From: Verticiella alkaliphila
GTDB lineage: Bacteria > Pseudomonadota > Gammaproteobacteria > Burkholderiales > Burkholderiaceae_B
DNA: 64,000 nt
NCBI RefSeq assembly: GCF_018904615.1
Contig: NZ_JADCNH010000003.1
Location: 62,001-126,000 of the forward strand
Reading direction: 5' to 3'
The notes below the pieces were generated by a model, which saw only the letters and a list, made by a program, of their open reading frames with translations, was not told the DNA's origin and did no database searches. Position numbers and translations under genes: made by a program. This document shows, one piece after another, positions 18,342 through 27,795 of the stretch; position 1 is the first letter of the stretch; the number at the start of each line of letters is the position of its first letter.

Positions 18342-20369
18342 ATGCGTCCGTCTCTCTCCCGTTTTGCGCTGACCAGTCTGGCCAGTGCCATCATCTTTCC
18401 CGCCCTCGCAAGCGCCGCCGCGGCGCCCGGCGACGCGCCCACCAGCCGTATCGATCGCATCACGCTGTCGGCCGGCGGCATGGCCGAGATCCATCGCCAG
18501 GCCCAGGTCGACGGTCCCGCGACGCTATCGATCGAGACGCCGCTGCGCCAGGTCGACGACATTCTGAAGAGTCTGCTCGTCACGGATCCCGCGGGCGGCG
18601 TGGCGGGTCTCACGCTCGACGGGCTGTCCCCCGTGGAGGAGACCTTTGCCCGACTGCCGTTCACGGCCGAGCAGATGGGATCCGTGCCGCACCTGGCCAA
18701 CGCGCTGGCCGGCACCCGCGTGCGCGCCACCTCGGGCGGGCGCGCCGTCGAGGGCGTGGTGCTGGGCGTGGCCAACCCGGACGCCGAATCCCAGCCCGGC
18801 ACCGACGGCAATCCACCGCCGTTGCCCGTGCTCTCCGTGCTGGCCGACAACGGTTCCATCCAGGTGTTGCGCCTGGGCGGCGACACGGTGCTCGACATCC
18901 GTGACGAGGCCATGCGCACGCGCCTGCGCGAGGCAGCGGCCGTGCGCGGGCGTGCCCGCGCCGACGACGTGCGCCGCATTGGTGTCGAGTTGCCGGGCAC
19001 CACGGCGCGCACCGTGGAGCTGGCCTACGTGGTGGCCGCACCCGTGTGGAAGACCGCGTACCGTCTGCTCACCGAAGCCGACGGCAAGGTGCGTCTGCAG
19101 GCCTGGGCCGTGCTCGAGAACGCCACGGGCGAGGACTGGGACCGCGTGCACGTGACGCTGAGCTCCGGCGCACCGGTCATGCTCTCGCAGCGTCTGCACC
19201 AACGGTATTGGCACGAACGTCCAGACATTCCGGTGCAGGTCGGGGCCACGGCGCCGCCCCGCGTCGACGACACCCGTGCGCGCGGCGGCATGGGTGCCGC
19301 AGGCGCCCCGGCGCGCATGGCCCGTCCGGCGCCAGCCCCCGTCATGGCGGAAGCGGCCATGGCGCCGCCACCGCCCGCTCCCTCCGCATCCGCCCAGGCT
19401 GCAGACGCGCAGGAAGGCGATACGGTGGTGAGTTTCGCGCTGCCGCAGCCGGTGACCTTGCCCGCGGGCCAGACCTTGTCCGTGCCGTTCATCGACCAGA
19501 GCGTGCCTGGCGAGCGCCTGTCCGTGTTCCAGCCCGAGCGCGGCCGCGTGCATCCGGTGGCCGCCGTCATGCTGGAGAACGCTACCGCCACGAGCCTGCC
19601 CGCCGGCATCCTCACCGTGTACGACACCACGGGCGCCCACGCGGGCGACGCCCAGCTGGCTGGCATTCCCGCCGGCGAATCCCGTCTTGCCAGCTTTGCC
19701 GAGGACCGCAAGGTCACGATCACCACCGACACCACGCCTGAAGAACGCGTGAGCGACGTGCGCATCGCCGAGGGCGTGCTCCAGGCGAACCGGCTGCTGC
19801 GTCGCAAGACCACCTACACCATCCAGGGCGCGGCCGACGCGCCGCGGGTCGTCGTGATCGAACATCCGCGCCGCTCAGGCTGGAAGTTCGCCTCGCTGGC
19901 AGCCACCAGCGAGACACCGACGCACCATCGGCTGCGCGCCGAGGTACCGGCAGGCGGGACGGCCACGCTGGAGGCCGTGGCCGAACGCACCGAAGCCACC
20001 ACCCTCGCGTTGGTCTCGGCCGAGCCCGACGTCCTGATGCGCTGGTCCGGCGCGGCGTCAGACGATGCGACGCGCAAGACGCTGACCGCACTGGCCGAGG
20101 CACGTCGCGCCCTGGCCCAGGCCCAGGCGCGCGTGGACGAGAGCGAAGCGCAACTCGACGAGGCGGCCGCCGATCAGGCCCGCGTGCGCGAGAACCTCGG
20201 TGCCGTGCCTGCCGACAGCGCGCTGGGCCAGCGCTACCTGAAGATGCTCGAGGACGAGGAGACCCGCATCGCCGAGCTGCGCGAGGCGCGCACTGGCGCT
20301 GTGGCCGAGCGCGATCGCCTGCGCAAAAGCCTGGCCGAGCAGATCCATACCCCGAGCGCGGCGCAGTAA
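18342..20369 (+). CDS. Exported DUF4139-like protein with C-terminal coiled coil
   Basis: 675-residue secreted or periplasmic protein. Signal peptide at 1-24. The middle contains WKTAYRLL and NATGEDWDRVHVTLSSG, the hallmark of DUF4139 (mucoidy-inhibitor-like) proteins. A low-complexity Pro/Ala/Met linker (about 305-350) follows, and the last 100 residues are a strongly charged coiled coil (ARRALAQAQARVDESEAQL region). I chose the ATG at 18342, directly before the signal peptide; the frame is open further upstream but would add 34 residues before it. Function is unknown; a cell-envelope role is a guess. Confidence 0.7.
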   Translation: MRPSLSRFALTSLASAIIFPALASAAAAPGDAPTSRIDRITLSAGGMAEIHRQAQVDGPATLSIETPLRQVDDILKSLLVTDPAGGVAGLTLDGLSPVEETFARLPFTAEQMGSVPHLANALAGTRVRATSGGRAVEGVVLGVANPDAESQPGTDGNPPPLPVLSVLADNGSIQVLRLGGDTVLDIRDEAMRTRLREAAAVRGRARADDVRRIGVELPGTTARTVELAYVVAAPVWKTAYRLLTEADGKVRLQAWAVLENATGEDWDRVHVTLSSGAPVMLSQRLHQRYWHERPDIPVQVGATAPPRVDDTRARGGMGAAGAPARMARPAPAPVMAEAAMAPPPPAPSASAQAADAQEGDTVVSFALPQPVTLPAGQTLSVPFIDQSVPGERLSVFQPERGRVHPVAAVMLENATATSLPAGILTVYDTTGAHAGDAQLAGIPAGESRLASFAEDRKVTITTDTTPEERVSDVRIAEGVLQANRLLRRKTTYTIQGAADAPRVVVIEHPRRSGWKFASLAATSETPTHHRLRAEVPAGGTATLEAVAERTEATTLALVSAEPDVLMRWSGAASDDATRKTLTALAEARRALAQAQARVDESEAQLDEAAADQARVRENLGAVPADSALGQRYLKMLEDEETRIAELREARTGAVAERDRLRKSLAEQIHTPSAAQ

Positions 20370-20463
20370 GGCCGCTCGCGGACGTGGTTTGCGTCCGTCG
20401 CCGTCCTGGCGGCGGACGTTGTAGTGCCATAAGAATCATTCGAACAACAGTACGGAGACTGCC

Positions 20464-21780
20464 ATGACCCGCTTGGACCGCGCGCGCCGCGCGCTCGTAT
20501 TGTCCGCTTTCGTTCTGGGCGCACCTGCCTGGGCTGCCGCGCCGGACGCCGCCCCGGTCGCGTCGGCGAGCGCCACCGCGCCTCCCGGTGTCGTCGCCCC
20601 TGACCGCGTAGGCCTGTCGGCCGAGCGCCTCGCCAAGCTCGGCGCCGTGCTGCAGGCTGACGTCGACGCGGGCAAGATCCCCGGGGCCGTGATGCTGGTG
20701 GCCCGGCGCGGCGAGCTCGCGTGGTTCGAGGCATTCGGCAAGCTCGACCCCGCGCGCGATGCGCCCATGACGCGCGACGCCATCTTCCGCATCTACTCGA
20801 TGACCAAGCCCATCACCAGCGTCGCCGCGATGATGCTGGTCGAAGACGGCAAGCTGCACCTGAGCGACCCGGTGTCCCGGTACATTCCGGAGTACGCCAA
20901 GCTGACCGTCGGCGTGGAGAAGGCGGGTGCCGACGGCAAGCCCGCGCTGGAGACGGTTCCCGCACGGCGCCCCATGACCGTGCAGGACTTGCTGCGCCAC
21001 ACCTCGGGGCTGACCTACGGCTTCTTCGGCCCGGGCCTGGTCAAGAAGGCCTATCAGGAGGCAGGACTCAATGCTGGGGACCCGGACAACGCCGAATTCG
21101 CGCGGCGGCTCGCCGCCCTGCCGCTGGCCTACCAGCCCGGCACCACCTGGGACTACAGTTATTCCACCGACGTCCTGGGTCGTGTGGTCGAGGTCGCGAG
21201 TGGCCAGACGTTAGGGGCGTTCCTGCAGGAACGCATCTTCACGCCGCTGGGCATGACCGACACAGCGTTCGTCGTCAGCGATCCCGCGCGCCAGGCACGT
21301 CTGGCCGAGCCGCTCGCCGATGATCGCAGCATCGGCGTGGGCGTGGACATCAGCGACCCGCGCCAGCCCACGCGCCTGGAGAGCGGCGGTGGCGGGCTCG
21401 TATCGACGGCGGCGGACTACGCCCGCTTCCTGCAGATGCTGATGGCTGGCGGCACGCTCGATGGCAAACGCATCCTCGGCCCGCAGACGCTGGCGTTCAT
21501 GACGGCAGACCACACCGGTGAAGGCATTGCGCGCACACCGCTGTACCTGCCCGGTCCGGGCTACGGCTTCGGCCTGGGCTTTGCCGTGCGCACGGCCGCG
21601 GGCGACGCGGCGATCCCGGGCGCGGTGGGCGAATACTACTGGGGCGGTGCGGGCGGCACCTACATGTGGGTGGATCCGGCCAACGAGCTCTTTGCGATCC
21701 TGATGGTGCAGACACCCAAGCACCGGACGGCCTATCGCAGCCTCGTGCGCAACATGGTGTATGCCGCAATCGAGGACTAG
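20464..21780 (+). CDS. Exported serine hydrolase, beta-lactamase-like (class C / EstB type)
   Basis: 438-residue penicillin-binding-like esterase (PF00144). Signal peptide at 1-24 (AWA cleavage). Catalytic SMTK at 112-115 gives the Ser/Lys pair; YSYSTDVLG at 231-239 supplies the Tyr and closely resembles the YSxxxDVLG of esterase EstB. WGGAGGT near the end replaces the KTG box. This pattern favours an esterase or peptidase rather than a resistance beta-lactamase. Stands alone, convergent with the liv operon. Confidence 0.87.
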   Translation: MTRLDRARRALVLSAFVLGAPAWAAAPDAAPVASASATAPPGVVAPDRVGLSAERLAKLGAVLQADVDAGKIPGAVMLVARRGELAWFEAFGKLDPARDAPMTRDAIFRIYSMTKPITSVAAMMLVEDGKLHLSDPVSRYIPEYAKLTVGVEKAGADGKPALETVPARRPMTVQDLLRHTSGLTYGFFGPGLVKKAYQEAGLNAGDPDNAEFARRLAALPLAYQPGTTWDYSYSTDVLGRVVEVASGQTLGAFLQERIFTPLGMTDTAFVVSDPARQARLAEPLADDRSIGVGVDISDPRQPTRLESGGGGLVSTAADYARFLQMLMAGGTLDGKRILGPQTLAFMTADHTGEGIARTPLYLPGPGYGFGLGFAVRTAAGDAAIPGAVGEYYWGGAGGTYMWVDPANELFAILMVQTPKHRTAYRSLVRNMVYAAIED

Positions 21781-21812
21781 CCCTCAGTCCAAGCCCTCAG
21801 GGGCCATGGCGC

Positions 21813-23018
21813 TCAACGCGGCATCGCCACCGAGGCGACGGCGCTCTCCCGGCCCTTGGCAGCCTGCGCTGTCTGGTGCTGGGTGGCGCGCCGACGTAAT
21901 TGCCCTGCAATGCCCGCCGGGAAGAAGTACACGCTGAGCACGAAGAGCAGGCCAAACCAGAGCAACCATCGCTCAGGTGCGGCAAGCTCGGCCAGGAACG
22001 ATCCTTCCGGGAACTGGCTGCCAATCATGCGCAACACATCCTGCAGGTAGTTCTGCGCCAGCAGGAACACGGCCACGCCCACCACGGACCCGTACAGCGT
22101 GCCCATGCCGCCGATCACGCACATGAGCAGGATGAACACCATGAGCTCGAAGTTGAGCGTGTTCTCCGGATTGACGTAGCGATTGAAGAGCGCGAAGAGC
22201 GCGCCCGCGACGCAAGCCAGCACGGCGGACAGGATCACCACCGCCGTGCGGTACAGCACGGTGCGATAGCCCAGCGCCTGCGCACGGAACTCGTTCTCGC
22301 GGATCGCCTGCAGCACGCGGCCAAAGGGCGAGTTGACCAGGCGCAACAGGCCCAGGAACACCACCACGGCCACCCCGAACGCCACGTAGTACATCAGCAC
22401 GCGCCCGGTGATGCGCACTGTGAAGACGGCTTCCCGAGCGAGCTCGCCCAGCCCGGTACCGGAAAACAGGCCGCCCAGGAAGGTGCCCAGGCTGAAGCCG
22501 TACAGCGTGACGTCGGTCAGGCGATAGGCCGGGCCGAGCTCGCGCGGCACCTGCACGCGCAACCCGTCCTCGCCGCCCGTGACCGTATAGAGCTGGTTGA
22601 CCAGGCTCAGGAAGGCAAAGGCCACCGCCAGGGTGACGAGGGCGAAGAAGATGGCCTTCACGCGCAGCGAGAGCAACCCCAGCAACAGCGAGAGCACGAT
22701 GGCCAGCAGGATCGCGCAACCCAGTCCCAGGAAGATCGCGCCGAAGGTGTTGCCCTGGCTGCCGATCGCCATGGCCACGCCATAGGCACCGATACCGAAG
22801 AACATCGTATGGGCGAACGACACGATGTGGGTGTAGCCCAGCATCAGGTCGTAGGAGGCCACGACGATGATGAAGATGCAGATCATGCCCAGCATCGCGA
22901 AGGCCCGCGTGCCGTCGAAGAGAAAGGGCCCGGCCGCGAGGCAAACGAGGATGACCAGCAGCAGGGCCGTGAGCAGGCGGCTGCGGGGCAGGTCACCGGA
23001 GAGCAGCGTGTTCAGCAT
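21813..23018 (-). CDS. livM: Branched-chain-type ABC transporter permease (LivM)
   Basis: Inner-membrane permease of the HAAT importer family, 401 residues with about ten hydrophobic segments. The MLGYTHIVSFAHTMFFGIGAYG stretch near residue 60 and the GRVLQAIRENEFRAQALGY cytoplasmic loop near residue 230 are the LivM landmarks. A short charged tail follows the last membrane segment. Last gene of the liv-type operon, 7 bases after livH. Confidence 0.92.
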   Translation of the reverse strand: MLNTLLSGDLPRSRLLTALLLVILVCLAAGPFLFDGTRAFAMLGMICIFIIVVASYDLMLGYTHIVSFAHTMFFGIGAYGVAMAIGSQGNTFGAIFLGLGCAILLAIVLSLLLGLLSLRVKAIFFALVTLAVAFAFLSLVNQLYTVTGGEDGLRVQVPRELGPAYRLTDVTLYGFSLGTFLGGLFSGTGLGELAREAVFTVRITGRVLMYYVAFGVAVVVFLGLLRLVNSPFGRVLQAIRENEFRAQALGYRTVLYRTAVVILSAVLACVAGALFALFNRYVNPENTLNFELMVFILLMCVIGGMGTLYGSVVGVAVFLLAQNYLQDVLRMIGSQFPEGSFLAELAAPERWLLWFGLLFVLSVYFFPAGIAGQLRRRATQHQTAQAAKGRESAVASVAMPR

Positions 23019-23025
23019 GGCGGTT

Positions 23026-24060
23026 CTACACCTTGATGACGGGAATGAGGCCTTGCGGGCGCCACATCAGCACCGCGACCATGAGCCCCACGGTGGCCAC
23101 GGCCGCCAGACGCGGCTCCAGGTAGCCCACGTACAGATTGACCAGGCCGACCAGCATGGCCCCGTAGAAGCAGCCGCGGATCGAGCCCAGGCCACCCAGG
23201 ATGATGACGACGATGACCGAGATCATGAGCTCGTCGCCCATGTGCGTGAAGATGATCTCTCGGTACATCGCCCACATCACCCCGCCCAGGCCCGCGAGCG
23301 CCGAACCCGCGACGAACACGCCCAGGAACAGCATGCGGATGCGATAGCCGTGGATCTCGACCATTTCCCGGCTCTCCACACCCGCGCGGATGAGGATGCC
23401 CAGGCGCGTGCGCTCGATCACCCAGATGAGGGCGGCGTACACCGCCACGCCCACCACCACGGCGGCGAGCCGGTACTTCTCCAGCGCCATGCCACCCATG
23501 ATGAGCGCACCGCGCAACGCCTCGGGGCGGGGCACCGGGATCTCGCGATGTCCCCAGATCACCTCGATGAGTTCGAAGACGACGATGGAGCCGCCCACGG
23601 TGACCAGGATCTGCTTGAGGTGATCGCCATAGACCGGGCGGATCACCAGCCGCTCGAACACAAGGCCGAGCAGGCCCGCCACCATGCCCGCCAGACCGAG
23701 CGCCGCCAGTATGGCGAACGCATTCGCGGCCATCGAACTGCTGCGCGCATAATCGCCCAACCAGAACGTGAGCACCGTCATGCCAGCGAAGGCCCCCAGC
23801 GAGATGAAGGCGCCATGGGCCAGGTTGAGCACGCTCATGAGGCCAAAGGTGAGGCTCATGCCCGAGGCCATGAGAAACACCATGGCGCCCATCGCCAGCC
23901 CGCTGATGGTGAGCACGATCCAGGTGTTCAGGCTCATCATGAAGAGCGGCAGCAACATCATCACGCCGAGCAGGAAGACGTGCGGGCGCTCGGACGGCAG
24001 GCGCGTGAGCCAGTGCCAGGGCGAGCCCGTGCGGGCGGTGGTATCGGGAACGGCAGCCAT
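23026..24060 (-). CDS. livH: Branched-chain-type ABC transporter permease (LivH)
   Basis: 344-residue permease; GMSLTFGLMSVLNLAHGAFISLG near residue 70 is the LivH signature, and GGLGSIRGCFYGAMLVGL near residue 300 closes the fold. AAGGAAG precedes the ATG. The N-terminal 25 residues are cytoplasmic and not part of the usual core. Forms the transmembrane pair with LivM. Confidence 0.92.
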   Translation of the reverse strand: MAAVPDTTARTGSPWHWLTRLPSERPHVFLLGVMMLLPLFMMSLNTWIVLTISGLAMGAMVFLMASGMSLTFGLMSVLNLAHGAFISLGAFAGMTVLTFWLGDYARSSSMAANAFAILAALGLAGMVAGLLGLVFERLVIRPVYGDHLKQILVTVGGSIVVFELIEVIWGHREIPVPRPEALRGALIMGGMALEKYRLAAVVVGVAVYAALIWVIERTRLGILIRAGVESREMVEIHGYRIRMLFLGVFVAGSALAGLGGVMWAMYREIIFTHMGDELMISVIVVIILGGLGSIRGCFYGAMLVGLVNLYVGYLEPRLAAVATVGLMVAVLMWRPQGLIPVIKV

Positions 24061-24070
24061 GATCGCTTCC

Positions 24071-24829
24071 TTATTGGTGGGCGCCCAGGCCCAGGCCGAG
24101 CAGGTCGTGCTGCAAGGCCTCGTCGCGCGCGAGATCGTCCATGCGGCCGGTGTGCACGATGCGACCGTCGCTCATGACAGCCACGGATTCACCGAGCCGG
24201 CGAGAGAAATTGAAGTTCTGCTCCACGAGCAGGATCGACACGCGCTGGGCCTTCAGATGCTCGAAAGCCTCGGCCAGATCGTTGATGATCGCAGGCGCGA
24301 GCCCCTTGGTCGGCTCGTCCACGAGCAGCAGCTCGCGCGGCTCGATCACCGCCCGCGCGATGGCGAGCATCTGCTTCTGGCCACCCGACAGGTTGCCCGC
24401 CGGTCGATCCCAGAATTTCTTCAGCGGCGGGAACACCTGCGTGATCCAGTCGAGCCGATCCTTGTCCATCGCGCCACCAATGGCCGCGAGCACGAGGTTC
24501 TCGCGCACCGTGAGCAGGCTGAAGATGCCCATGTGCTCCGGCACGAACGCGATGCCACGGCGCGCGATCGACGGCGTCGAGGCACCGCGGATGCTCTGCC
24601 CGCGAAAGTGCAGCTCGCCGCGCGTGACGGTGGTGAGCCCCATGATCGTGCGCAGGGTGGTGCTCTTGCCGGCGCCATTGCGCCCGAGCAGCACGGTGAG
24701 TTCGCCCACGGGCACCGTGAGGTTCACCCCATGCAGGATGTGATACTGATCGATGTCGGCGTGCACGTCCGACAGGGTGAGAATGGCCTGGCCCGCGGCG
24801 GGGCCCGTGTTCGGGGCGGGCGTCGTCAT
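24071..24829 (-). CDS. livF: Branched-chain-type ABC transporter ATP-binding protein (LivF)
   Basis: 252-residue ATPase. Walker A GRNGAGKS at 49-56, LSGGQKQM signature and LLLVDEPTKGLAP Walker B are all intact. The KGLAP after Walker B is the usual LivF variant. Its start overlaps the livG stop (ATGA), so the two ATPases are translationally coupled. Confidence 0.94.
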   Translation of the reverse strand: MTTPAPNTGPAAGQAILTLSDVHADIDQYHILHGVNLTVPVGELTVLLGRNGAGKSTTLRTIMGLTTVTRGELHFRGQSIRGASTPSIARRGIAFVPEHMGIFSLLTVRENLVLAAIGGAMDKDRLDWITQVFPPLKKFWDRPAGNLSGGQKQMLAIARAVIEPRELLLVDEPTKGLAPAIINDLAEAFEHLKAQRVSILLVEQNFNFSRRLGESVAVMSDGRIVHTGRMDDLARDEALQHDLLGLGLGAHQ

Positions 24830-25617
24830 GCCGGCGTCTCCATCGGGGTGCCCAGGTAGGCTTCCTGGACGATCGGCGAGGCAATCACCGTGGCCGGTTC
24901 GCCATCGGCCACCAACTGCCCGTTGTGCAGCACCACGATACGATCGGCCAGTGCGCGCACCACATCCATCTTGTGCTCCACGAGCAGGATCACCTTGTCC
25001 TGGCGGCGCTTGATGTCGGCGATGAGGTCCAGGATCACGGGCACCTCGTCCACGCTCATGCCCGCCGTGGGCTCATCGAACATGAAGACTTCCGGCTCCA
25101 ACGCCAGCATGAGCGCGACTTCGAGCTTGCGCTGGTCGCCATGCGAGAGGCTCGCCACGGGCGTATCCGCGCGATGCGCCAGATTGACCTGGGCGAGATA
25201 GTCGGCCGCGCGGTCGATGATGTCGCGACGGCGTGCCGCAGTCTGCCAGAAGATGTGGCCGATGCGATGCCGCGAGGCCACCGCCAGGCGCACGTTCTCC
25301 AGCGCGGACAGATTGGGAAAGAGATTGGTCAGTTGAAAGGCCCGCCCCAACCCCTTGTCCGCGCGCGCCGCCGCGCCCAGTGCCGTGATGTCCTCGCCAA
25401 ACACGTGCACGCTGCCGGCCGTGGCGCGCAGCTGCCCCGAGATCAGGTTGAACCAGGTCGTCTTGCCGGCGCCGTTGGGGCCGACGATCGCCGTCAGCGT
25501 CCCCGCATGGAACGCGCAGGACACATGGTCCACGGCCACGTGCCCACCGAACTGGATGGTGAGACCGCGGGTCTCGAGCACGGGCGTACCCGGCTGCGGA
25601 TGGGAGGGTGCTGTCAT
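24826..25617 (-). CDS. livG: Branched-chain-type ABC transporter ATP-binding protein (LivG)
   Basis: 263-residue ATPase. Walker A GPNGAGKT at 46-53, LSHGDQRKLEVALML in place of LSGGQ, and FMFDEPTAGMS as Walker B are typical of LivG. Heterodimer partner of LivF. Encoded between the receptor gene and livF. Confidence 0.94.
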   Translation of the reverse strand: MTAPSHPQPGTPVLETRGLTIQFGGHVAVDHVSCAFHAGTLTAIVGPNGAGKTTWFNLISGQLRATAGSVHVFGEDITALGAAARADKGLGRAFQLTNLFPNLSALENVRLAVASRHRIGHIFWQTAARRRDIIDRAADYLAQVNLAHRADTPVASLSHGDQRKLEVALMLALEPEVFMFDEPTAGMSVDEVPVILDLIADIKRRQDKVILLVEHKMDVVRALADRIVVLHNGQLVADGEPATVIASPIVQEAYLGTPMETPA

Positions 25618-25684
25618 GGCGAGTCCGATGAAGGCGAGCGGTCATCTGCGCGAAGGGCCCCGCAGGCAGGGCCCTCGCAGCGCC

Positions 25685-26908
25685 TCAGCGCTTGTTGCGC
25701 ACCGGGATCTTCATGTCCTCGAGCGGGATCTCACGCACGAGCTCAGGCACGCCGGCCGTCACGGTGCGATCCGCGAACCAGTCCTTGCGTTCTTCACGCT
25801 TGATGCGGAAGTGGTACATGGTCTGCATGGCCTGCTGGTCTTCCGGACGGATCAGCATCTCGCCCTTGGGCGTGTTGAAGCGCAGGCCCGAGAAGGCCTT
25901 GAGCAGATCATCCGTCTCGCTCGAACCCTTGGCCTTCTCCAGCGCGGCGACGATGGCCATGGCCTGCGAGAAGCCCTGCGCCGTAAAGAAATCCGGCGCG
26001 GCCTTGAAGCGTTCGAAATGCTGCTTCACGAGCCAGTCGTTGATCTCGTTCTTGGGCGACTCGAAGTAGTAGAAGCCAGCGCCTTCCATGCCTTCCAGAT
26101 CGGCGTAGGGCACGAGCGCGGGCAGGATGTTGCCGCCGGCGGCGAGCTTGATGCCGTGGCGCGATGGCTGCAGATCCTGGATCCGCGCGAGCGGGCTGGT
26201 CGCCCCGGCCCAGATCGCGAAGATGTACTTGCCCTGATCGCAATCCTTGCGGTCCTTTAACGCGCCGAACAGACGCTGCGCGGCCGCCGTGAAGTCCGTG
26301 GCGTCGGTGGGCAGGTATTCCTCGTGAACCACCTTGCCGCCCGTGGGCGTCATGGCTTCCTTGTAGGCGGCGACGCCGTCGCGGCCAAAGGCGTAGTCCT
26401 GCGCGATCGTGGCCACGCACACGCCGGGCTTGCCCAGCGCCACCGCGTTGGAAACCGCGTCCTGCGAGGAATTGCGGCCAACCCGCACCACGTAGCGGTT
26501 CCACGAGGCGCCGGTGATGGCATCGGCCACGCCCTCGGGCATGATGATGCGCTCGTACTCTTCGGCGATCGGCAGGGTGGCCAGCGCCACACCCGAGGCC
26601 ACCGGGCCCACGACGATGTGCGCATCGTTCTCCGCGTAGGCCTCTTCCACCAGCGTGCGGGCGCGGGCCGGGTCACCCTGGCTGTCCTTGTCCAGGATCT
26701 CGATCTTGCGTCCGGCCACTTCCATCTTGCCCTGCGTGGCGTACTCGAAGCCCATCTTCATGCCGACGCTCAGCTGCTGGGCGTAGGCCGACAGCGGACC
26801 GGTGAAATCCGTCACGTGCGCGACACGGAAGGGCTCGGCGGCGTGAGCGGCGGAACCCAGGGCAAGGATGCTGAGGGCCAAGGCGGTCTTGGTGAGCAGG
26901 CGCTGCAT
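25685..26908 (-). CDS. Branched-chain-type ABC transporter substrate-binding protein (LivK-like)
   Basis: 407-residue periplasmic receptor (Peripla_BP_6). Signal peptide 1-23 ends AHA before AEPFRVAHVTDFTGP. First gene of the transporter operon and directly adjacent to a TetR-type operator. The divergent genes encode acyl-CoA enzymes, so the ligand may be an organic acid or fatty-acid-like carboxylate rather than leucine; this is inference, as receptors of this family also bind aromatic and cyclic acids. Confidence 0.9.
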   Translation of the reverse strand: MQRLLTKTALALSILALGSAAHAAEPFRVAHVTDFTGPLSAYAQQLSVGMKMGFEYATQGKMEVAGRKIEILDKDSQGDPARARTLVEEAYAENDAHIVVGPVASGVALATLPIAEEYERIIMPEGVADAITGASWNRYVVRVGRNSSQDAVSNAVALGKPGVCVATIAQDYAFGRDGVAAYKEAMTPTGGKVVHEEYLPTDATDFTAAAQRLFGALKDRKDCDQGKYIFAIWAGATSPLARIQDLQPSRHGIKLAAGGNILPALVPYADLEGMEGAGFYYFESPKNEINDWLVKQHFERFKAAPDFFTAQGFSQAMAIVAALEKAKGSSETDDLLKAFSGLRFNTPKGEMLIRPEDQQAMQTMYHFRIKREERKDWFADRTVTAGVPELVREIPLEDMKIPVRNKR

Positions 26909-26955
26909 GGAGTGTCTCCTTCGCGAAGGGGCGTCAGACGCCGACTCGCCGGTTG

Positions 26956-26977
26956 AACATGACTACCGAGTCATGTT
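26956..26977. promoter_or_regulatory. TetR-type operator 1
   Basis: AACATGACT-ACCG-AGTCATGTT is a 9-bp perfect inverted repeat 48 bases upstream of the receptor start. Its core TGACTACCGA recurs at 27102 beside the divergent tetR gene, the usual layout for autoregulated divergent control. Confidence 0.7.
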
Positions 26978-27101
26978 TTTGATGCTGAGATGAATTGGAA
27001 CAGATTCCATCACGCTGCGCCGCGCAAGGCCACGGGGGAAAACACCTAGGAGCGAATCGGTGAGAAATCGTTGACTTCGCCAATGCCAAGCCGTAGCTTT
27101 C

Positions 27102-27119
27102 TGACTACCGATTCATATT
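27102..27119. promoter_or_regulatory. TetR-type operator 2
   Basis: TGACTACCGATTCATATT shares the ten-base core TGACTACCGA with operator 1 and is an imperfect palindrome. It lies 23 bases upstream of the tetR start, where binding would repress tetR and its operon. Confidence 0.65.
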
Positions 27120-27141
27120 TCAAGACAGCGAGACAGCCTGC

Positions 27142-27795
27142 ATGGCCGCTAACCCCGCCGCCCCGCTCGACGCCGAGCCCCGCCCGCGCGAAGCGCCCGG
27201 CGCCCCCAAGACGGCGCGCGGCGCCCGCACCCGCGCCCAGATCCTCAAGGCCGCCGAAGAAACCATCGGCACTCTGGGTTATCACCGCGCCGGCATCACG
27301 GACATCACCCGGGCCGCCGGCGTCGCCCAGGGCACCCTCTACTGCTACTTCTCGGGCAAGGAAGAGATCCTGCGCGAACTGGTGCGCGACATGGGCCGCG
27401 AAGTGCGCGCCCACCTGGCTGCCGAGACCCTGGATGCACGCGATCGCCTGGACGCCGAGGAAAAAGGCCTGCGCGCCTTTCTCAAGTACCTGGCCGAGCA
27501 CCCCTCGCTCTACCGCGTGCTGCAGGAAGCGCAGTTCGTGGACGAATCCATCTACCGCGAGTACTACGAAGCTTTTGGCCGCGGCTACCTGCGCATGCTG
27601 GCCGACGCCACGCGCAAGGGCGAAGTGCGCTCCGGCAATGATGAGGTCCGTGTCTGGGCGCTCATGGGCATGGCCAACTTTCTCGGCCTGCGCTTCGCCA
27701 TCTGGGGTCAGGACACCCCCATCGATGACGTGGTCGCGACGATGAGCGACCTGTTCCGCCATGGTCTCGCCCTGGACGGCAAGGAAAAATCATGA
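27142..27795 (+). CDS. TetR/AcrR-family transcriptional regulator
   Basis: 217 residues. N-terminal helix-turn-helix at about 30-75 (ARTRAQILKAAEETIGTLGYHRAGITDI region, then GTLYCYFSGKEEIL). The C-terminal domain should bind the ligand, probably an acyl-CoA or the transported acid given the neighbours. Two copies of one palindromic site lie between this gene and the transporter operon. The stop overlaps the next start (ATGA). Confidence 0.9.
   Translation: MAANPAAPLDAEPRPREAPGAPKTARGARTRAQILKAAEETIGTLGYHRAGITDITRAAGVAQGTLYCYFSGKEEILRELVRDMGREVRAHLAAETLDARDRLDAEEKGLRAFLKYLAEHPSLYRVLQEAQFVDESIYREYYEAFGRGYLRMLADATRKGEVRSGNDEVRVWALMGMANFLGLRFAIWGQDTPIDDVVATMSDLFRHGLALDGKEKS

Noticed and set aside
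20464-21780. Antibiotic-resistance beta-lactamase
   Set aside because: SxxK and YSxxxDVLG with WGGAGGT instead of KTG fit EstB-type esterases better than AmpC.
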